Of a DNA stretch of 64,000 nucleotides, positions 1 through 9,835 are shown piece after piece. Below the pieces are notes generated by a model, which had not been told where the DNA came from, did not search any database, and saw only the letters and a program-made list of their open reading frames with translations. The DNA is taken from assembly GCF_000577615.1 (NCBI RefSeq), contig NZ_CBXX010000003.1:1-64000 (forward strand), in the 5' to 3' direction. The DNA comes from Herbaspirillum sp. RV1423 (GTDB lineage Bacteria; Pseudomonadota; Gammaproteobacteria; Burkholderiales; Burkholderiaceae_D). Positions within the stretch are counted from its first letter, which is position 1. Each line of letters starts with the position of its first letter. Made by a program: the position numbers and the translations under genes.

Positions 1-356
1 AAGAAGGCCGGGATGCCCGCCCCGCCGGCGCGCAGCTTCTCGGCCAGCGTGCCTTGCGGGGTGAATTCCAGTTCCAGTTCGCCGGCCAGGTATTGGCGTT
101 CGAATTCCTTGTTCTCGCCGACGTAGGAGGCGATCATTTTCTTGATCTGCCGCGTGGTCAGCAACTGCCCCAGGCCGAAACCGTCGACGCCGGCATTGTT
201 GGATATCGCCGTGAGGTTCTGCACGCCGGACTCGCGCAGCGCCGCTATCAGCGCTTCCGGTATGCCGCACAGGCCGAAACCGCCGACAGCGATCGTCTGA
301 CCGTCCTTGACGATGCCGGATAACGCGCTGGACGCGTCGGGATAGACTTTATTCAT
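1..356 (-). CDS. 3-oxoacid CoA-transferase subunit A (partial, 3' end off the left edge)
   Basis: The reverse strand reads from an ATG at 356 to the window edge without a stop, giving about 118 residues. The N-terminal part carries the glycine-rich CoA-transferase segment [14 protein letters not shown] and the following [12 protein letters not shown] stretch typical of the A subunit of succinyl-CoA:3-ketoacid CoA-transferases (ScoA/AtoD family). The enzyme moves CoA between succinyl-CoA and acetoacetate or related 3-oxoacids in the cytosol; the B subunit is normally the next gene, which would lie outside the window. Family assignment is firm; the exact substrate (acetoacetate or 3-oxoadipate) cannot be decided from this fragment. 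Confidence 0.9.
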   Translation of the reverse strand, partial: MNKVYPDASSALSGIVKDGQTIAVGGFGLCGIPEALIAALRESGVQNLTAISNNAGVDGFGLGQLLTTRQIKKMIASYVGENKEFERQYLAGELELEFTPQGTLAEKLRAGGAGIPAF

Positions 357-454
357 ACGGTCGCCTCTCTTTTCTGATTGTTGCAGGATGTTGCCGAAAC
401 CTGCCGGCACATTCTAATCCATCTGTATGACCTCAGCTTGACGGCTCACGCTGT

Positions 455-823
455 CTAGACCGGCATGGCCTTATTGTCGTTGAGGTCGAGCCAGCCCTTG
501 ATGATGCGATAGGCTTTCCAGATCCATGCCAGTGCCCAGATCAGCACCGCCAGCGGAATGCCGACGATGGTCATCCAGACGACGCCGCCGGCGAACATCC
601 AGAACAGATACCACCAGAACGAACGGATCTGCCAGCGATGATGGCTATAGACGAAAGTGTCCGCAGCATCGCCGCGCTTGAGGTAATTGACGATCAGCGG
701 CAGCCACGACAACATGCCGAGCGAGAACACCAGACTCAGCCCGTGGAAGATGTACAGCCACCAGGCCAGATCCTTGGCCGATTGCAGGTTGGTATCCAGC
801 ATCAGTTCCTGATTCATGCTCAT
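455..823 (-). CDS. small membrane protein, DUF4870-like
   Basis: This is a 122-residue protein with three hydrophobic stretches, at roughly residues 15-40, 55-80 and 80-105, and the motif HHRWQIRSFWW. The overall look matches the DUF4870/Tic20-like small membrane proteins, whose function is unknown. The ATG at 823 is chosen because a strong AGGAGG lies 6 bases upstream; a longer reading frame exists but its extra N-terminus is a shadow of serB. It follows serB by 17 bases on the same strand and may be co-transcribed. Function is unknown. Confidence 0.75.
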   Translation of the reverse strand: MSMNQELMLDTNLQSAKDLAWWLYIFHGLSLVFSLGMLSWLPLIVNYLKRGDAADTFVYSHHRWQIRSFWWYLFWMFAGGVVWMTIVGIPLAVLIWALAWIWKAYRIIKGWLDLNDNKAMPV

Positions 824-840
824 GCGCACCTCCTGTGCAT

Positions 841-1683
841 TTAAGTAAGTATGTTCAAGATGCCATCCAGACCGACAAAGTTCAATGCAACATCGGCCTG
901 CGCACGCACCACAGGCTTGGCGCGAAAAGCCACCGAAAGACCGCTGACGCCCATCATCTTCAGATCGTTGGCGCCGTCGCCCATAACGATCGCTTGCGAG
1001 GTCGGTACGCCCAGAGCGGCGCAAACGCGTTCGACGGTCAGGCGCTTTTCATCGGCATTGACGATGCCGCCGACGACTTTTCCGGTGAGTTTTCCGTCGA
1101 TGATTTCGAGCACGTTGGAGTGCGTGTAATCGAGATTCAGACGGCTCTTCATGCGGTCGGTGAAGAAGGTGAAGCCGCCCGACACCAGCAAGGTTTTCAG
1201 ACCGGCGGCCCGAATCGCTCGCAGCATCTTTTCCGCACCCGGCGATAACTTCAGACGTTCATCGTAGACGCGTTGCAAGGCGCCCGCATCGAGTCCTTTG
1301 AGCAAGGCGACCCGGCGCGTCAGGCTCTCATTGAATTCGATTTCGCCGCGCATGGCGGCTTCAGTGATTTCCGACACCAGCGGCTTCAACCCTTGCATGT
1401 CGGCGATCTCATCGATGCATTCAATCGTGATCAGGGTCGAATCCATGTCCATCGTGACCAGCTTGAAATCCTTCAGCGTACACCCTGCTTCGACGAAGGC
1501 GTAGTCGACTTGCTGCGCCAGACAGGCTGAGTCGATTTGCGCCTTGAGCCCATCGTTGAAGGCGACGCCTTCGCAACGCCAGGCATGAGCGCCGACATCG
1601 ATGATACGCTGCGGCCGCGCAAGCCCGATGATCGCCTCGACATCGGCGCGATTGGTATTCAGTCCTTGCAAGATCAGATTCAT
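841..1683 (-). CDS. serB: phosphoserine phosphatase SerB
   Basis: A 280-residue HAD-superfamily phosphatase that makes L-serine from O-phosphoserine, the last step of the phosphorylated serine pathway. The catalytic motif DMDSTL sits at residues 79-84 (nucleophile Asp79, acid/base Asp81), motif II is LLVSGGF and motif III is MGDGANDLKMM. An N-terminal regulatory-type region of about 70 residues precedes the HAD core, as in other proteobacterial SerB. The start at 1683 (MNLILQG) fits the family; 8 further in-frame residues upstream are possible. It lies 31 bases downstream of mfd on the same strand. Confidence 0.95.
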   Translation of the reverse strand: MNLILQGLNTNRADVEAIIGLARPQRIIDVGAHAWRCEGVAFNDGLKAQIDSACLAQQVDYAFVEAGCTLKDFKLVTMDMDSTLITIECIDEIADMQGLKPLVSEITEAAMRGEIEFNESLTRRVALLKGLDAGALQRVYDERLKLSPGAEKMLRAIRAAGLKTLLVSGGFTFFTDRMKSRLNLDYTHSNVLEIIDGKLTGKVVGGIVNADEKRLTVERVCAALGVPTSQAIVMGDGANDLKMMGVSGLSVAFRAKPVVRAQADVALNFVGLDGILNILT

Positions 1684-1714
1684 GATGCGTCTTTTTCGTA
1701 TTTTCAAAATTCGT

Positions 1715-4700
1715 TCAGCCGACCAATGAGCGCATGGTCGCTTTGACCTGTGCCACGCGCGCGCTGAGGTCGGGCATGTTGACGGTGATGCGCAACTTGT
1801 CCTGGCCGTTCAGCTTGATGTGGCGGTTCTTCTGGATCAGTTCGATGATGCGCATGGCGTCGACCGGTGGATTCGGCACGAACTGCAACACCGCCGATTC
1901 GGCATGCGCGTCGATCTTGATGATGCCCAGCGGCTTGGCGGCGATGCGCAGGCGGTGCGTCTCGACCAGCGCCTTGGCGACTTCAGGCAACTTGCCGAAA
2001 CGATCGATCAGTTCTTCCTGCAAGGCGTCGATGGCGTCCTGCTCGGTGCAGTTGGCGAAGCGCTTGTACAGCGACAAGCGTTCGTGCACGTCGCCGCAAT
2101 AATCGTTGGGCAGCAAGGCCGGCACATGCAGGTTGATCTCGGTGGTGCTGGCCAGCGGCGCAGCGAGGTCCGGCTCCTTGCCGTCCTTGAGCGCGCGCAC
2201 CGCTTCGTTGAGCATGTCGGAATACATCTGGAAACCGATCTCATGCATTTCGCCCGACTGGCTGTCGCCGAGCACTTCGCCGGCGCCGCGGATTTCCAGA
2301 TCGTGCATGGCGAGGTAAAAACCGCTGCCGAGTTCTTCCATCTGCTGGATCGCTTCGAGTCGGCGCTGTGCCTGCTTGGTCAATCCCTTGACGTCGTTCA
2401 CCAGCAAATAGGCATAGGCCTGATGATGCGAACGGCCGACGCGGCCGCGCAATTGGTGCAACTGGGCCAGGCCGAATTTGTCGGCGCGGTGCATGATGAT
2501 GGTGTTGGCGGTCGGCACGTCGATACCGGTCTCGATGATGGTGGTGCACAGCAGGATGTTGGAACGCTGCGCGACGAAATCGCGCATGACTTTTTCCAGG
2601 TCACGCTCGTGCATCTGGCCGTGCGCGATGACCACGCGTGCCTCCGGCAACAGGGCTTCGAGCATGGCCTTGCGGTTTTCGATGGTCTCGACTTCGTTAT
2701 GCAGGAAATAAACCTGACCGCCGCGCTTGAGCTCGCGCAGGCAGGCTTCGCGGATCGTCGATTCGCCTTCGGCGCGTACGAAAGTCTTGATCGCCAGGCG
2801 CTTTTGCGGCGCCGTGGCGATGATCGAGAAATCGCGCAATCCTTCCAGCGCCATGCCGAGCGTGCGCGGAATCGGCGTGGCGGTCAGCGTGAGTACGTCG
2901 ACCTCGGCGCGCAGCGCTTTGAGCGATTCCTTCTGGCGCACGCCGAAGCGATGTTCTTCATCGATGATGACCAGGCCCAGGCGCGAGAACTTGACGTCGT
3001 CGGATAGCAGCTTGTGCGTGCCGATGACGATGTCGAGTGTGCCGTCGGCCATGCCCTTGATCGCTTGCGTGATTTCCTTGCCGGTGCGGAAACGCGACAG
3101 TTCGGCAATGCGCACCGGCCAGTTGGCGAAGCGATCGGCAAAGGTCTGCGCATGCTGCTCGGCCAGCAAGGTGGTCGGCGCAAGAATGGCGACCTGCTTG
3201 CCGCCCATGACGGCGACGAAGGCGGCGCGCAAGGCGACTTCCGTCTTGCCGAAGCCGACATCGCCGCAAATCAGACGATCCATCGGCTTGCCGCTGGTCA
3301 TGTCGCCGATGACGGCGTTGATGGCGGCGGCCTGGTCAGGCGTTTCTTCAAAGCCGAAGCTCTCGGCGAAGGTTTCGTAATCGCGCGCGGAATACTGGAA
3401 CGCGTGTCCCTGGCGCAGCGCGCGGCGCGCATACAGGTTCAGCAATTCGGCGGCGGTGTCGCGGATCTGTTGTGCCGCACGGCGCTTGGCTTTTTCCCAC
3501 TGCCCGGAACCGAGCGCGTGCAGCGGTGCGTCTTCCGGCGAAGCGCCCGAATAGCGCGAGATCACGTGCAATTGCGACACCGGCACGTAAAGCTTGGTTT
3601 CCTTCGCATATTCGAGATGCAGGAACTCGGTCTCGCCCTCGCCCAGGTCCATGCTGAGCAAACCCATGTAGCGGCCGATGCCATGGTTGGCATGGACCAC
3701 CGGGTCGCCGATCTTGAGCTCGGACAAATCGCGCACCATATGCTCGACTTGCGTGACGGCTTCCTGTTTCTTGCGGCCGAGGCGGCGGCCCGAGCCGGCA
3801 TACAGTTCGGTCTCAGTGATAAATGCGACCTGCTCTTGCTCCAGCTCGAAACCGGCATACAAGGGCGCCACGCCCAGCATCAGTTGCTCGTCGTTGGCGA
3901 TGAAGCTGTCGTAGCCGTCGCACAGCGCCGGATGCAAGTCGTATTCCGCGAAGTATTGCTGCAAGGTTTCTCGGCGGCCGTTCGATTCGGCGCACAGCAT
4001 GACGCGCTTGCCGGTCTTGAGCAGGTAGGCGCGCAGGTTGGTCAGCGGATCGTCGGTGCGGCGATTGACAGCGACATTGGGGATCGGCGCCGACAGAGCG
4101 GAAGGCGCGTCGTCGGTTTGGAGTGCCCAGCGGCCGTACGGTTTGACCAGCGTAAAAAAATCTTCGTCGGTCAGGAATACTTCCTCCGGCGCCAGCACCG
4201 GACGTTCGCGATCGGCCTTGAGGAAATTGTGGCGCGAGCGCGTATCGCTCCAGAAGCGTTTGATGGCCTGGTCGATGTCGCCGACGGTGGCGAACATGGA
4301 CGTCGACGGCACATACTGGAACAGCGTCGCGGTCTGCTCGAAGAACAGCGGCAGATAGTATTCGATGCCGGCCGAGGCGATGCCGTTGCCGATGTCCTTG
4401 TAGATTGCCGAACGCGACGGATCGCCTTCAAAGACTTCGCGCCAGCGGCTGCGGAAAGCGGTGCGCGAGGCCTCGTCCATCGGGAACTCGCGCCCCGGCA
4501 GCAGGCGCACTTCGCGCACCGGATACAGCGAGCGTTGGGTGTCGGCATCGAAGGTGCGGATGGTTTCGATGGTGTCGCCGAACAAGTCGAGGCGATACGG
4601 CAGCGCCGAACCCATCGGAAAAATGTCGATCAGGCCGCCCCGCACTGAATATTCGCCGGGCGACATGACTTGCGTCACGTGGGTGTAGCCGGCCAGCGTA

Positions 4701-5161
4701 AGCTGCGATTTCAGGCGCGCTTCGTCGAGCTTCTCGCCTTGCTTGAAAAAGAAAGTGTACCCGGCCAGGAAACCCGGCGGCGCCATGCGCAGCAAAGCGG
4801 TCGTGGCCGGTACGATGAGCACGTCGCAGTGGCCGTTTTGCACTTCATACAGGGTCGCCAGGCGCTCCGACACCAGGTCCTGGTGCGGCGAGAAGGCATC
4901 GTAAGGCAAGGTTTCCCAATCGGGCAGCAAATGGCAGCGCAACTTGTCGTCATCGCCTGCGGCGCGCTGGAACCACGGAATTTCCGACAACAGCCGCTGG
5001 GCGTCGGTGGCGCTGGCCACGACCACGGTCAGCATGCGCCGGTCGGCTTTGAGCGCGACGGCGGCCTGCGCCAGCAGACAGGCATCGGCGGAGCCATGCA
5101 CCGCAGGAGGAACGAAACGCGCGCCCGGCTTGGGAAGGGATTTTTTCAGGTCAAAAGACAT
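1715..5161 (-). CDS. mfd: transcription-repair coupling factor Mfd
   Basis: A 1148-residue DNA translocase that removes stalled RNA polymerase and recruits UvrA to lesions. In order it has the UvrB-like N-terminal domains, the RNA-polymerase-interacting CarD-like domain (around VVHANHGIGRYMGL), the superfamily 2 helicase core with Walker A GDVGFGKTE and DEEHRFG box, helicase C motifs ending in QLRGRVGRS, and the C-terminal TRCF domain. Length is normal for the family. The ATG at 5161 is preferred; an in-frame ATG 21 bases upstream would add seven residues. It is divergent from ispD. Confidence 0.98.
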   Translation of the reverse strand: MSFDLKKSLPKPGARFVPPAVHGSADACLLAQAAVALKADRRMLTVVVASATDAQRLLSEIPWFQRAAGDDDKLRCHLLPDWETLPYDAFSPHQDLVSERLATLYEVQNGHCDVLIVPATTALLRMAPPGFLAGYTFFFKQGEKLDEARLKSQLTLAGYTHVTQVMSPGEYSVRGGLIDIFPMGSALPYRLDLFGDTIETIRTFDADTQRSLYPVREVRLLPGREFPMDEASRTAFRSRWREVFEGDPSRSAIYKDIGNGIASAGIEYYLPLFFEQTATLFQYVPSTSMFATVGDIDQAIKRFWSDTRSRHNFLKADRERPVLAPEEVFLTDEDFFTLVKPYGRWALQTDDAPSALSAPIPNVAVNRRTDDPLTNLRAYLLKTGKRVMLCAESNGRRETLQQYFAEYDLHPALCDGYDSFIANDEQLMLGVAPLYAGFELEQEQVAFITETELYAGSGRRLGRKKQEAVTQVEHMVRDLSELKIGDPVVHANHGIGRYMGLLSMDLGEGETEFLHLEYAKETKLYVPVSQLHVISRYSGASPEDAPLHALGSGQWEKAKRRAAQQIRDTAAELLNLYARRALRQGHAFQYSARDYETFAESFGFEETPDQAAAINAVIGDMTSGKPMDRLICGDVGFGKTEVALRAAFVAVMGGKQVAILAPTTLLAEQHAQTFADRFANWPVRIAELSRFRTGKEITQAIKGMADGTLDIVIGTHKLLSDDVKFSRLGLVIIDEEHRFGVRQKESLKALRAEVDVLTLTATPIPRTLGMALEGLRDFSIIATAPQKRLAIKTFVRAEGESTIREACLRELKRGGQVYFLHNEVETIENRKAMLEALLPEARVVIAHGQMHERDLEKVMRDFVAQRSNILLCTTIIETGIDVPTANTIIMHRADKFGLAQLHQLRGRVGRSHHQAYAYLLVNDVKGLTKQAQRRLEAIQQMEELGSGFYLAMHDLEIRGAGEVLGDSQSGEMHEIGFQMYSDMLNEAVRALKDGKEPDLAAPLASTTEINLHVPALLPNDYCGDVHERLSLYKRFANCTEQDAIDALQEELIDRFGKLPEVAKALVETHRLRIAAKPLGIIKIDAHAESAVLQFVPNPPVDAMRIIELIQKNRHIKLNGQDKLRITVNMPDLSARVAQVKATMRSLVG

Positions 5162-5342
5162 TGGCTGGATTGGGAAGCGCACCCGGAGTACGCAAAATAC
5201 GACAAAATGCTGCTGAGCGAGCTGAGTTTGGCTTTAAAATTCAGCCTCACATTATAAACGAAGCCCTCTGCAGACAAGGCCGCGCCCCGACGGCGCCGCG
5301 AGCAGGCATTTCCTGCGCTCTTGCTGCCATGGCGCCCTCGGC

Positions 5343-6077
5343 ATGACAGCTTCCGCATCATCACGCTTGGCCCGACATTTCGCCCTGATCCCCGCCGCCG
5401 GCGTCGGCGCGCGCCTGGGCGGCGACATCCCCAAGCAATACATGCCGCTGGCCGGCAAACCGATGCTGCAATATGCGCTCGATACCTTCGCCGCCAGCGA
5501 CGCCATCGCGCATATATTTCTGGTAGTAAGTGTAAACGACGGCTATGTCGACGATTTCCTTGCCGCGCAGCCACAACTTGCGGGCAAGCTGACGGTATTG
5601 CGCAACGGTGGCGCGACGCGGCAAGACAGTGTCCTCAACGGCTTGCAGGCGATTCGCGCGCAGGTCGGCGACGACGATTGGGTGCTGGTGCATGACGCAG
5701 CCCGCCCAGGACTGAATGCGGAACTCCTGAACAAGCTCATTGCAGCGTTGCGCGACGATACGGTCGGCGGCTTGCTGGCGCTGCCGGTAGTCGATACGCT
5801 CAAGCGCAGCAGCGCAGACATTGCGCAACGCGTGCAGGCGACGGTGCCGCGTGAGGCATTGTGGGCCGCGCAAACGCCACAGATGTTTCGCTACGCCTTG
5901 CTAACGGGCGCGCTGGAACAGGCCCATGCACAGAACCGCGTCGGTGATATCACCGACGACGCCAGCGCCATCGAAATGCTGGGCCTGCAGCCGAAGCTGG
6001 TGGAAGGCAGCCCGCGCAATATCAAGGTCACGTTGGCGCACGATGTCGCACTGGCCGAACTCTTCCTGAAAACGTAA
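5343..6077 (+). CDS. ispD: 2-C-methyl-D-erythritol 4-phosphate cytidylyltransferase IspD
   Basis: A 244-residue cytosolic enzyme that joins CTP and MEP to give CDP-ME in the non-mevalonate isoprenoid pathway. The N-terminal nucleotide-binding signature PAAGVGARLGGDIPKQY (Arg and Lys contact CTP) and the VHDAARPG motif are intact. The next step but one enzyme, IspF, follows after 9 bases, the usual ispDF pairing. The ATG at 5343 keeps a short N-terminal extension before the conserved FALIPAAG strand. Confidence 0.97.
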   Translation: MTASASSRLARHFALIPAAGVGARLGGDIPKQYMPLAGKPMLQYALDTFAASDAIAHIFLVVSVNDGYVDDFLAAQPQLAGKLTVLRNGGATRQDSVLNGLQAIRAQVGDDDWVLVHDAARPGLNAELLNKLIAALRDDTVGGLLALPVVDTLKRSSADIAQRVQATVPREALWAAQTPQMFRYALLTGALEQAHAQNRVGDITDDASAIEMLGLQPKLVEGSPRNIKVTLAHDVALAELFLKT

Positions 6078-6086
6078 AGGACAAAC

Positions 6087-6611
6087 ATGACTTTCGCCCC
6101 TCCCCCTCTATTTCGCATCGGCCAGGGCTACGATTGCCATGCGCTGGTGGCGGGACGCAAACTAATCATCGGCGGCGTCGACATCCCGCACAAGACCGGA
6201 CTGCTTGGACATTCCGACGCGGATGTGTTGTTACATGCCATCACCGACGCGATTTTCGGCTCGGCCGGACTGGGCGACATCGGCCGCCATTTCCCTGACA
6301 CCGACGCGCAATTCAAGGGAGCCGATTCGCGCGTCCTGCTGCGAGAAGCAGCCAGGCGCCTGGCTGCGGCGGGCTATGCAGTCGGCAATGTCGACGCCAC
6401 CATCATCGCCCAGGCACCCAAGATGGCGCCGCATATTGCGGCCATGACGGCGCATGTGGCCGATGATCTTGGTATTGCGCCGGAGCAAGTCAACATCAAG
6501 GCGAAAACCAACGAAAAACTCGGATATCTGGGCCGCGAAGAAGGCGTTGCCGCCGAAGCGGTGGTTTTGGTCTACAAACCGTCTGCAAATAAAATCGTTC
6601 TCACAGAGTGA
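6087..6611 (+). CDS. ispF: 2-C-methyl-D-erythritol 2,4-cyclodiphosphate synthase IspF
   Basis: A 174-residue enzyme that cyclises CDP-ME 2-phosphate to ME-cPP with release of CMP. The metal-binding DxH is in [12 protein letters not shown], the third ligand is in [11 protein letters not shown], and the conserved [11 protein letters not shown] and [14 protein letters not shown] segments are present. It is a little longer than the usual 155-165 residues because of short tails at both ends. It forms an operon with ispD (9-base gap, AAAGGA just upstream of its ATG). Confidence 0.97.
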   Translation: MTFAPPPLFRIGQGYDCHALVAGRKLIIGGVDIPHKTGLLGHSDADVLLHAITDAIFGSAGLGDIGRHFPDTDAQFKGADSRVLLREAARRLAAAGYAVGNVDATIIAQAPKMAPHIAAMTAHVADDLGIAPEQVNIKAKTNEKLGYLGREEGVAAEAVVLVYKPSANKIVLTE

Positions 6612-6618
6612 AAAACGC

Positions 6619-6645
6619 TTGCATTGACGATTTAATCGGTATAAT
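6619..6645 (+). promoter_or_regulatory. candidate promoter of the cold-shock gene
   Basis: A perfect -10 hexamer TATAAT lies at 6640-6645, with TTGCAT at 6619-6624 as a possible -35 (15-base spacer). It falls just after the ispF stop and would give a csp leader of roughly 105 bases (to the ATG at 6756), which is the usual arrangement for cold-shock mRNAs whose 5' UTR senses temperature. This is inferred from sequence only. Confidence 0.5.
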
Positions 6646-6755
6646 TAAACGGTCGTTAAGATTCGAGTTGGTAGTGCGGTATTAGTCTGTCATTCCTCTC
6701 TAGGGTTAAACGATAATAACGGGCGAAGCCCAGACTAACTTATTTAGGAATTAAC

Positions 6756-6962
6756 ATGGCAACTGGTATCGTAAAGTGGTTCAATGACTCGAAGGGCTTC
6801 GGCTTTATTACTCCTGACGCGGGCGGCGAAGATTTGTTCGCACACTTCTCGGCTATCCAATCGAATGGCTTCAAGTCGCTGAAAGAAAACCAACGCGTTT
6901 CCTTTGAAGTGACTACTGGTCCTAAGGGCCAACAAGCTTCGAACATCGTTCCGACGGAATAA
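6756..6962 (+). CDS. cspA: cold-shock protein (CspA family)
   Basis: A 68-residue single OB-fold nucleic-acid chaperone. RNP1 (KGFGFI) and RNP2 (DLFAHFS) are intact, and the start is the typical [11 protein letters not shown]. Such proteins melt RNA structure and act as antiterminators in cold or stationary phase. The gene is monocistronic: it has its own promoter-like sequence and leader and is closed by a strong hairpin at 6979-7010. The symbol cspA is a family-level label; which paralogue it is cannot be told. Confidence 0.96.
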   Translation: MATGIVKWFNDSKGFGFITPDAGGEDLFAHFSAIQSNGFKSLKENQRVSFEVTTGPKGQQASNIVPTE

Positions 6963-6978
6963 TCGATTCGCGTTCGAT

Positions 6979-7010
6979 AAAAAATCCCCGACATGTCGGG
7001 GATTTTTTTT
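6979..7010 (+). terminator. intrinsic terminator of the csp gene
   Basis: The inverted repeat ATCCCCGACATGTCGGGGAT with flanking A and T runs forms a stable stem followed by eight T residues. It is placed 17 bases after the csp stop codon. Confidence 0.92.
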
Positions 7011-7069
7011 GTCCGCACGTTTTGCAGAAGCGTCGATATCCGGCGATTGGCCATGCAACTGCGCAAATG

Positions 7070-7097
7070 AAAACGCCCGGCACGACCGGGCGTTTTC
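7070..7097 (-). terminator. intrinsic terminator, probably of aceB
   Basis: The inverted repeat AACGCCCGG-CACGA-CCGGGCGTT lies between the convergent csp and aceB genes. On the minus strand it is followed by TTTTC, about 50 bases past the aceB stop. It is nearly symmetrical, so it could also back up the csp terminator. Confidence 0.7.
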
Positions 7098-7147
7098 AAT
7101 AAAGCGATGAGCAAGATAATACGGCTATCCTGTCGCACCACTCTTCA

Positions 7148-8734
7148 TCAGATTTCTTCGTACAACGGCAACGTCAGGAATTCGGCAAACGTCGCCGAGG
7201 TAGACATTTCCTCGAAAATCTTCGCAGCGCGGTCATAAGTCGGGCCGTTGCCGGCGACTTCCTTGACCTTGACCAGTTCTTCCGGAATCATCGCGCGCAC
7301 CATGTCGGCGGTGACCTTGCGGCCGTCTTCCAACTTACCCTTGCTGCTGCGGATCCACTGCCAGACTTGTGCGCGGCTGATTTCGGCGGTCGCGGCATCT
7401 TCCATCAGGTTGTGGATCGGCACGCAGCCGTTGCCGGCTAGCCAGGCGCCCAGATAGTGGATGCCGACGTTGATGTTGTAGCGCAGACCGGCTTCGGTGA
7501 TCGGCGTTTCCGGCTGGAAGTTGAGCAGGTCGGCCGCCTTGACGTCGACGTCCGGACGTTGCTTCTCGAACTGGTTGGGCTTGTCGCCCAGCACCGCCAC
7601 GAATTCCTTCATCGACGCTTCGACCAGGCCCGGATGCGCAACCCAGCCGCCATCGTAGCCGTCGGTGGCGTCGCGGCGCTTGTCGTTGATGATGCCTTGC
7701 ATCGCAACGGCGTTCTTTTCCGGATCATTCTTGATCGGGATCAGCGCACTCATGCCACCGATCGCCGGCGCGCCGCGCTTGTGGCAGGTCTTGAGCAGCA
7801 GCAGCGCATAGGCGCGCATGAACGGCGCAGTCATCGTGACCTTGGCGCGGTCTGCCAGGCAGAAGTCCTTGTCGTTCTTGAACTTCTTGATGCACGAGAA
7901 AATGTAATCCCAGCGGCCGGCGTTCAGGCCCGCGCTGTGCTCGCGCAGTTCGTACAGGATTTCTTCCATCTCGAACGCGGCGGTGATCGTTTCGATCAGC
8001 ACGGTAGCCTTGATGGTGCCTTGCGGTAGGCCGATTTCATTTTGCGCCATCACGAAGATGTCGTTCCACAGGCGCGCTTCCAGATGCGACTCCATTTTCG
8101 GCAGGTAGAAGTACGGACCGGCGCCGCGCGCCAATTGCTCCTTGGCGTTATGGAACAGGAACAGCGCGAAGTCGAAGATACCGCCGGAGATACGCTTGCC
8201 GTCGATGGTGACGTGCTTCTCGTCGAGATGCCAGCCGCGCGGACGCACGACCAGAGTGGCGATCTTGTCGTTGAGCTTGTAGCTCTTGCCGTTCGATTCC
8301 AGCGAGATGGTGCGGCGGATCGCGTCGAACAGGTTGATCTGGCCGCTGATCTGATTGTCCCACACTGGCGAATTCGAATCCTCGAAGTCGGTCATGTAGC
8401 TGTCGGCGCCCGAGTTGAAGGCGTTGATGACCATTTTGCGCTCGACCGGGCCGGTGATTTCGACACGGCGGCATTCCAGCGCCTTCGGGATCGGAGCGAT
8501 CTTCCAGTCGCCGCTGCGGATATGCGCGGTGTCGGCCAAGAAGTCGGGACGCTCGCCGGCGTCCAGGCGTTTGACGCGCTCGGCGCGGGCCGCCAGCAAC
8601 TCTTGGCGACGCGGCTCGAAAGCGCGGCTTAATTTGGCTACTAGCGCCAGTGCGTCGGGGGTCAGGATCTGTTCATAACCAGGCTTGATTTCACCAGAAA
8701 TCTGCATCCCGGCCGGCAGTGTCAATTGCGTCAT
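7148..8734 (-). CDS. aceB: malate synthase A AceB
   Basis: A 528-residue enzyme that condenses glyoxylate and acetyl-CoA to malate in the glyoxylate bypass, needed for growth on acetate or fatty acids. The length fits the A isoform. The conserved [11 protein letters not shown] segment, the Mg-binding and catalytic region around [19 protein letters not shown], and the SALIPIKND loop are seen. The start at 8734 has a GGAGCAC ribosome site upstream. No isocitrate lyase gene is in the window. It is divergent from a LysR-type gene that may regulate it. Confidence 0.97.
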   Translation of the reverse strand: MTQLTLPAGMQISGEIKPGYEQILTPDALALVAKLSRAFEPRRQELLAARAERVKRLDAGERPDFLADTAHIRSGDWKIAPIPKALECRRVEITGPVERKMVINAFNSGADSYMTDFEDSNSPVWDNQISGQINLFDAIRRTISLESNGKSYKLNDKIATLVVRPRGWHLDEKHVTIDGKRISGGIFDFALFLFHNAKEQLARGAGPYFYLPKMESHLEARLWNDIFVMAQNEIGLPQGTIKATVLIETITAAFEMEEILYELREHSAGLNAGRWDYIFSCIKKFKNDKDFCLADRAKVTMTAPFMRAYALLLLKTCHKRGAPAIGGMSALIPIKNDPEKNAVAMQGIINDKRRDATDGYDGGWVAHPGLVEASMKEFVAVLGDKPNQFEKQRPDVDVKAADLLNFQPETPITEAGLRYNINVGIHYLGAWLAGNGCVPIHNLMEDAATAEISRAQVWQWIRSSKGKLEDGRKVTADMVRAMIPEELVKVKEVAGNGPTYDRAAKIFEEMSTSATFAEFLTLPLYEEI

Positions 8735-8796
8735 GCTGTGCTCCTAAGTAAAAAAAATCGAATGAGAATTCGTTGTCGCATTGTATTTTTATGCAC

Positions 8797-8814
8797 TTAG
8801 TATATTTAAACTAA
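8797..8814. promoter_or_regulatory. candidate LysR operator between aceB and the lysR-type gene
   Basis: The divergent spacer is much more AT-rich than its surroundings and holds the interrupted inverted repeat TTAGT-N8-ACTAA, which contains a T-N11-A-type element. Divergent placement and this dyad are typical of LysR-type autoregulation, but the repeat is short and chance is possible. Confidence 0.35.
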
Positions 8815-8913
8815 ATCCACATGAGTAAAACGTTTTATCACTTTATCTTTGCGTTTTAGTCATAAGTGAAGGGATAATGACTGCGCAGCTTTTCAGCCTT
8901 CGAGGGTACCCTG

Positions 8914-9819
8914 ATGGATCAGTTCAAGCAAATTTCCACCTTTGTCGACGTCGCCGCCAAAGGCAGCCTGTCCGCCGCCGCGCGTGCCGAAGGCATTGCG
9001 CCGGCCATGATCGGCCGCCGCCTCGATGCGCTGGAAGAAAGACTGGGCGTCAAACTACTGCAGCGGACCACGCGCAAGATCGTGCTGACCAATGAAGGTA
9101 CCGCCTTCCTGGAGGACTGCCAGCGCATTCTGACCGATCTGGAAGACGCTGAATCCTCGGTATCCGAGCGCAGCGCCCGGGCCAGCGGCAATTTGCTGAT
9201 CTCCGCCCCGGCAGGTTTCGGCCGCCAGCACGTAGCGCCGCTGGTGCCGTCTTTTCTGGCCGAACACCGCGACGTCACACTCACGCTCAATCTCAACGAC
9301 CGCATTGTCGATCTGATCGGCGAAGGCGTCGACGTCGCCATCCGCATCGCTGCGCTGACCGATTCCAACCTGATCAGCGTCAAGCTGGCCGACAATCATC
9401 GCGTGGTGGTGGCGGCGCCCTCTTATCTGCGCCGCTTCGGCACGCCGGAAACGCCCGACGATCTGGTCCGGCATAACTGCCTGGCCATCAGCAGCGAGGG
9501 TAGCCAGCGCGGCTGGACGTTTCGCCATCACGGCAAGAACAGTATTTTCAAGGTCACCGGAAACATGGTCTGCAACGATGGCGAGGTGCTGCACAACTGG
9601 GCGCTGAACGGCAAGGGACTGGCCTGGCGTTCGATGTGGGAAGTGGGTTCTGCGATCGAATCGGGAGAGCTGGTCACCGTACTCGACAAATTTGCCGCAC
9701 CGGGCAACGACATCTATGCGGTGTTTGCGCAGCGGCGGCATCTGCCTTTGCGGATCCGGGCGTTCGTGGATTTCCTGCGGCACGCTTATGCGCAGCCGGA
9801 TTACTGGCGCAAGAAATAA
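8914..9819 (+). CDS. LysR-family transcriptional regulator
   Basis: A 301-residue regulator with an N-terminal winged helix-turn-helix (residues about 4-62, with FVDVAAKGSLSAAARAEG and LQRTTRK) and a C-terminal substrate-binding domain (residues about 90-290, opening with GNLLISAPAGFGRQH). It belongs to the large CrgA/AaeR-like branch common in beta- and gammaproteobacteria. It is divergent from aceB, with 179 bases between the starts, so control of aceB is plausible but not shown. The ATG at 8914 begins the usual MDQFKQISTFV. Confidence 0.93.
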   Translation: MDQFKQISTFVDVAAKGSLSAAARAEGIAPAMIGRRLDALEERLGVKLLQRTTRKIVLTNEGTAFLEDCQRILTDLEDAESSVSERSARASGNLLISAPAGFGRQHVAPLVPSFLAEHRDVTLTLNLNDRIVDLIGEGVDVAIRIAALTDSNLISVKLADNHRVVVAAPSYLRRFGTPETPDDLVRHNCLAISSEGSQRGWTFRHHGKNSIFKVTGNMVCNDGEVLHNWALNGKGLAWRSMWEVGSAIESGELVTVLDKFAAPGNDIYAVFAQRRHLPLRIRAFVDFLRHAYAQPDYWRKK

Positions 9820-9835
9820 GAACGGGGATTGCGTG

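Noticed and set aside
3014..4648. 544-residue plus-strand open frame opposite mfd
   Set aside because: It is a shadow frame of a GC-rich gene without ribosome site or recognisable domain.
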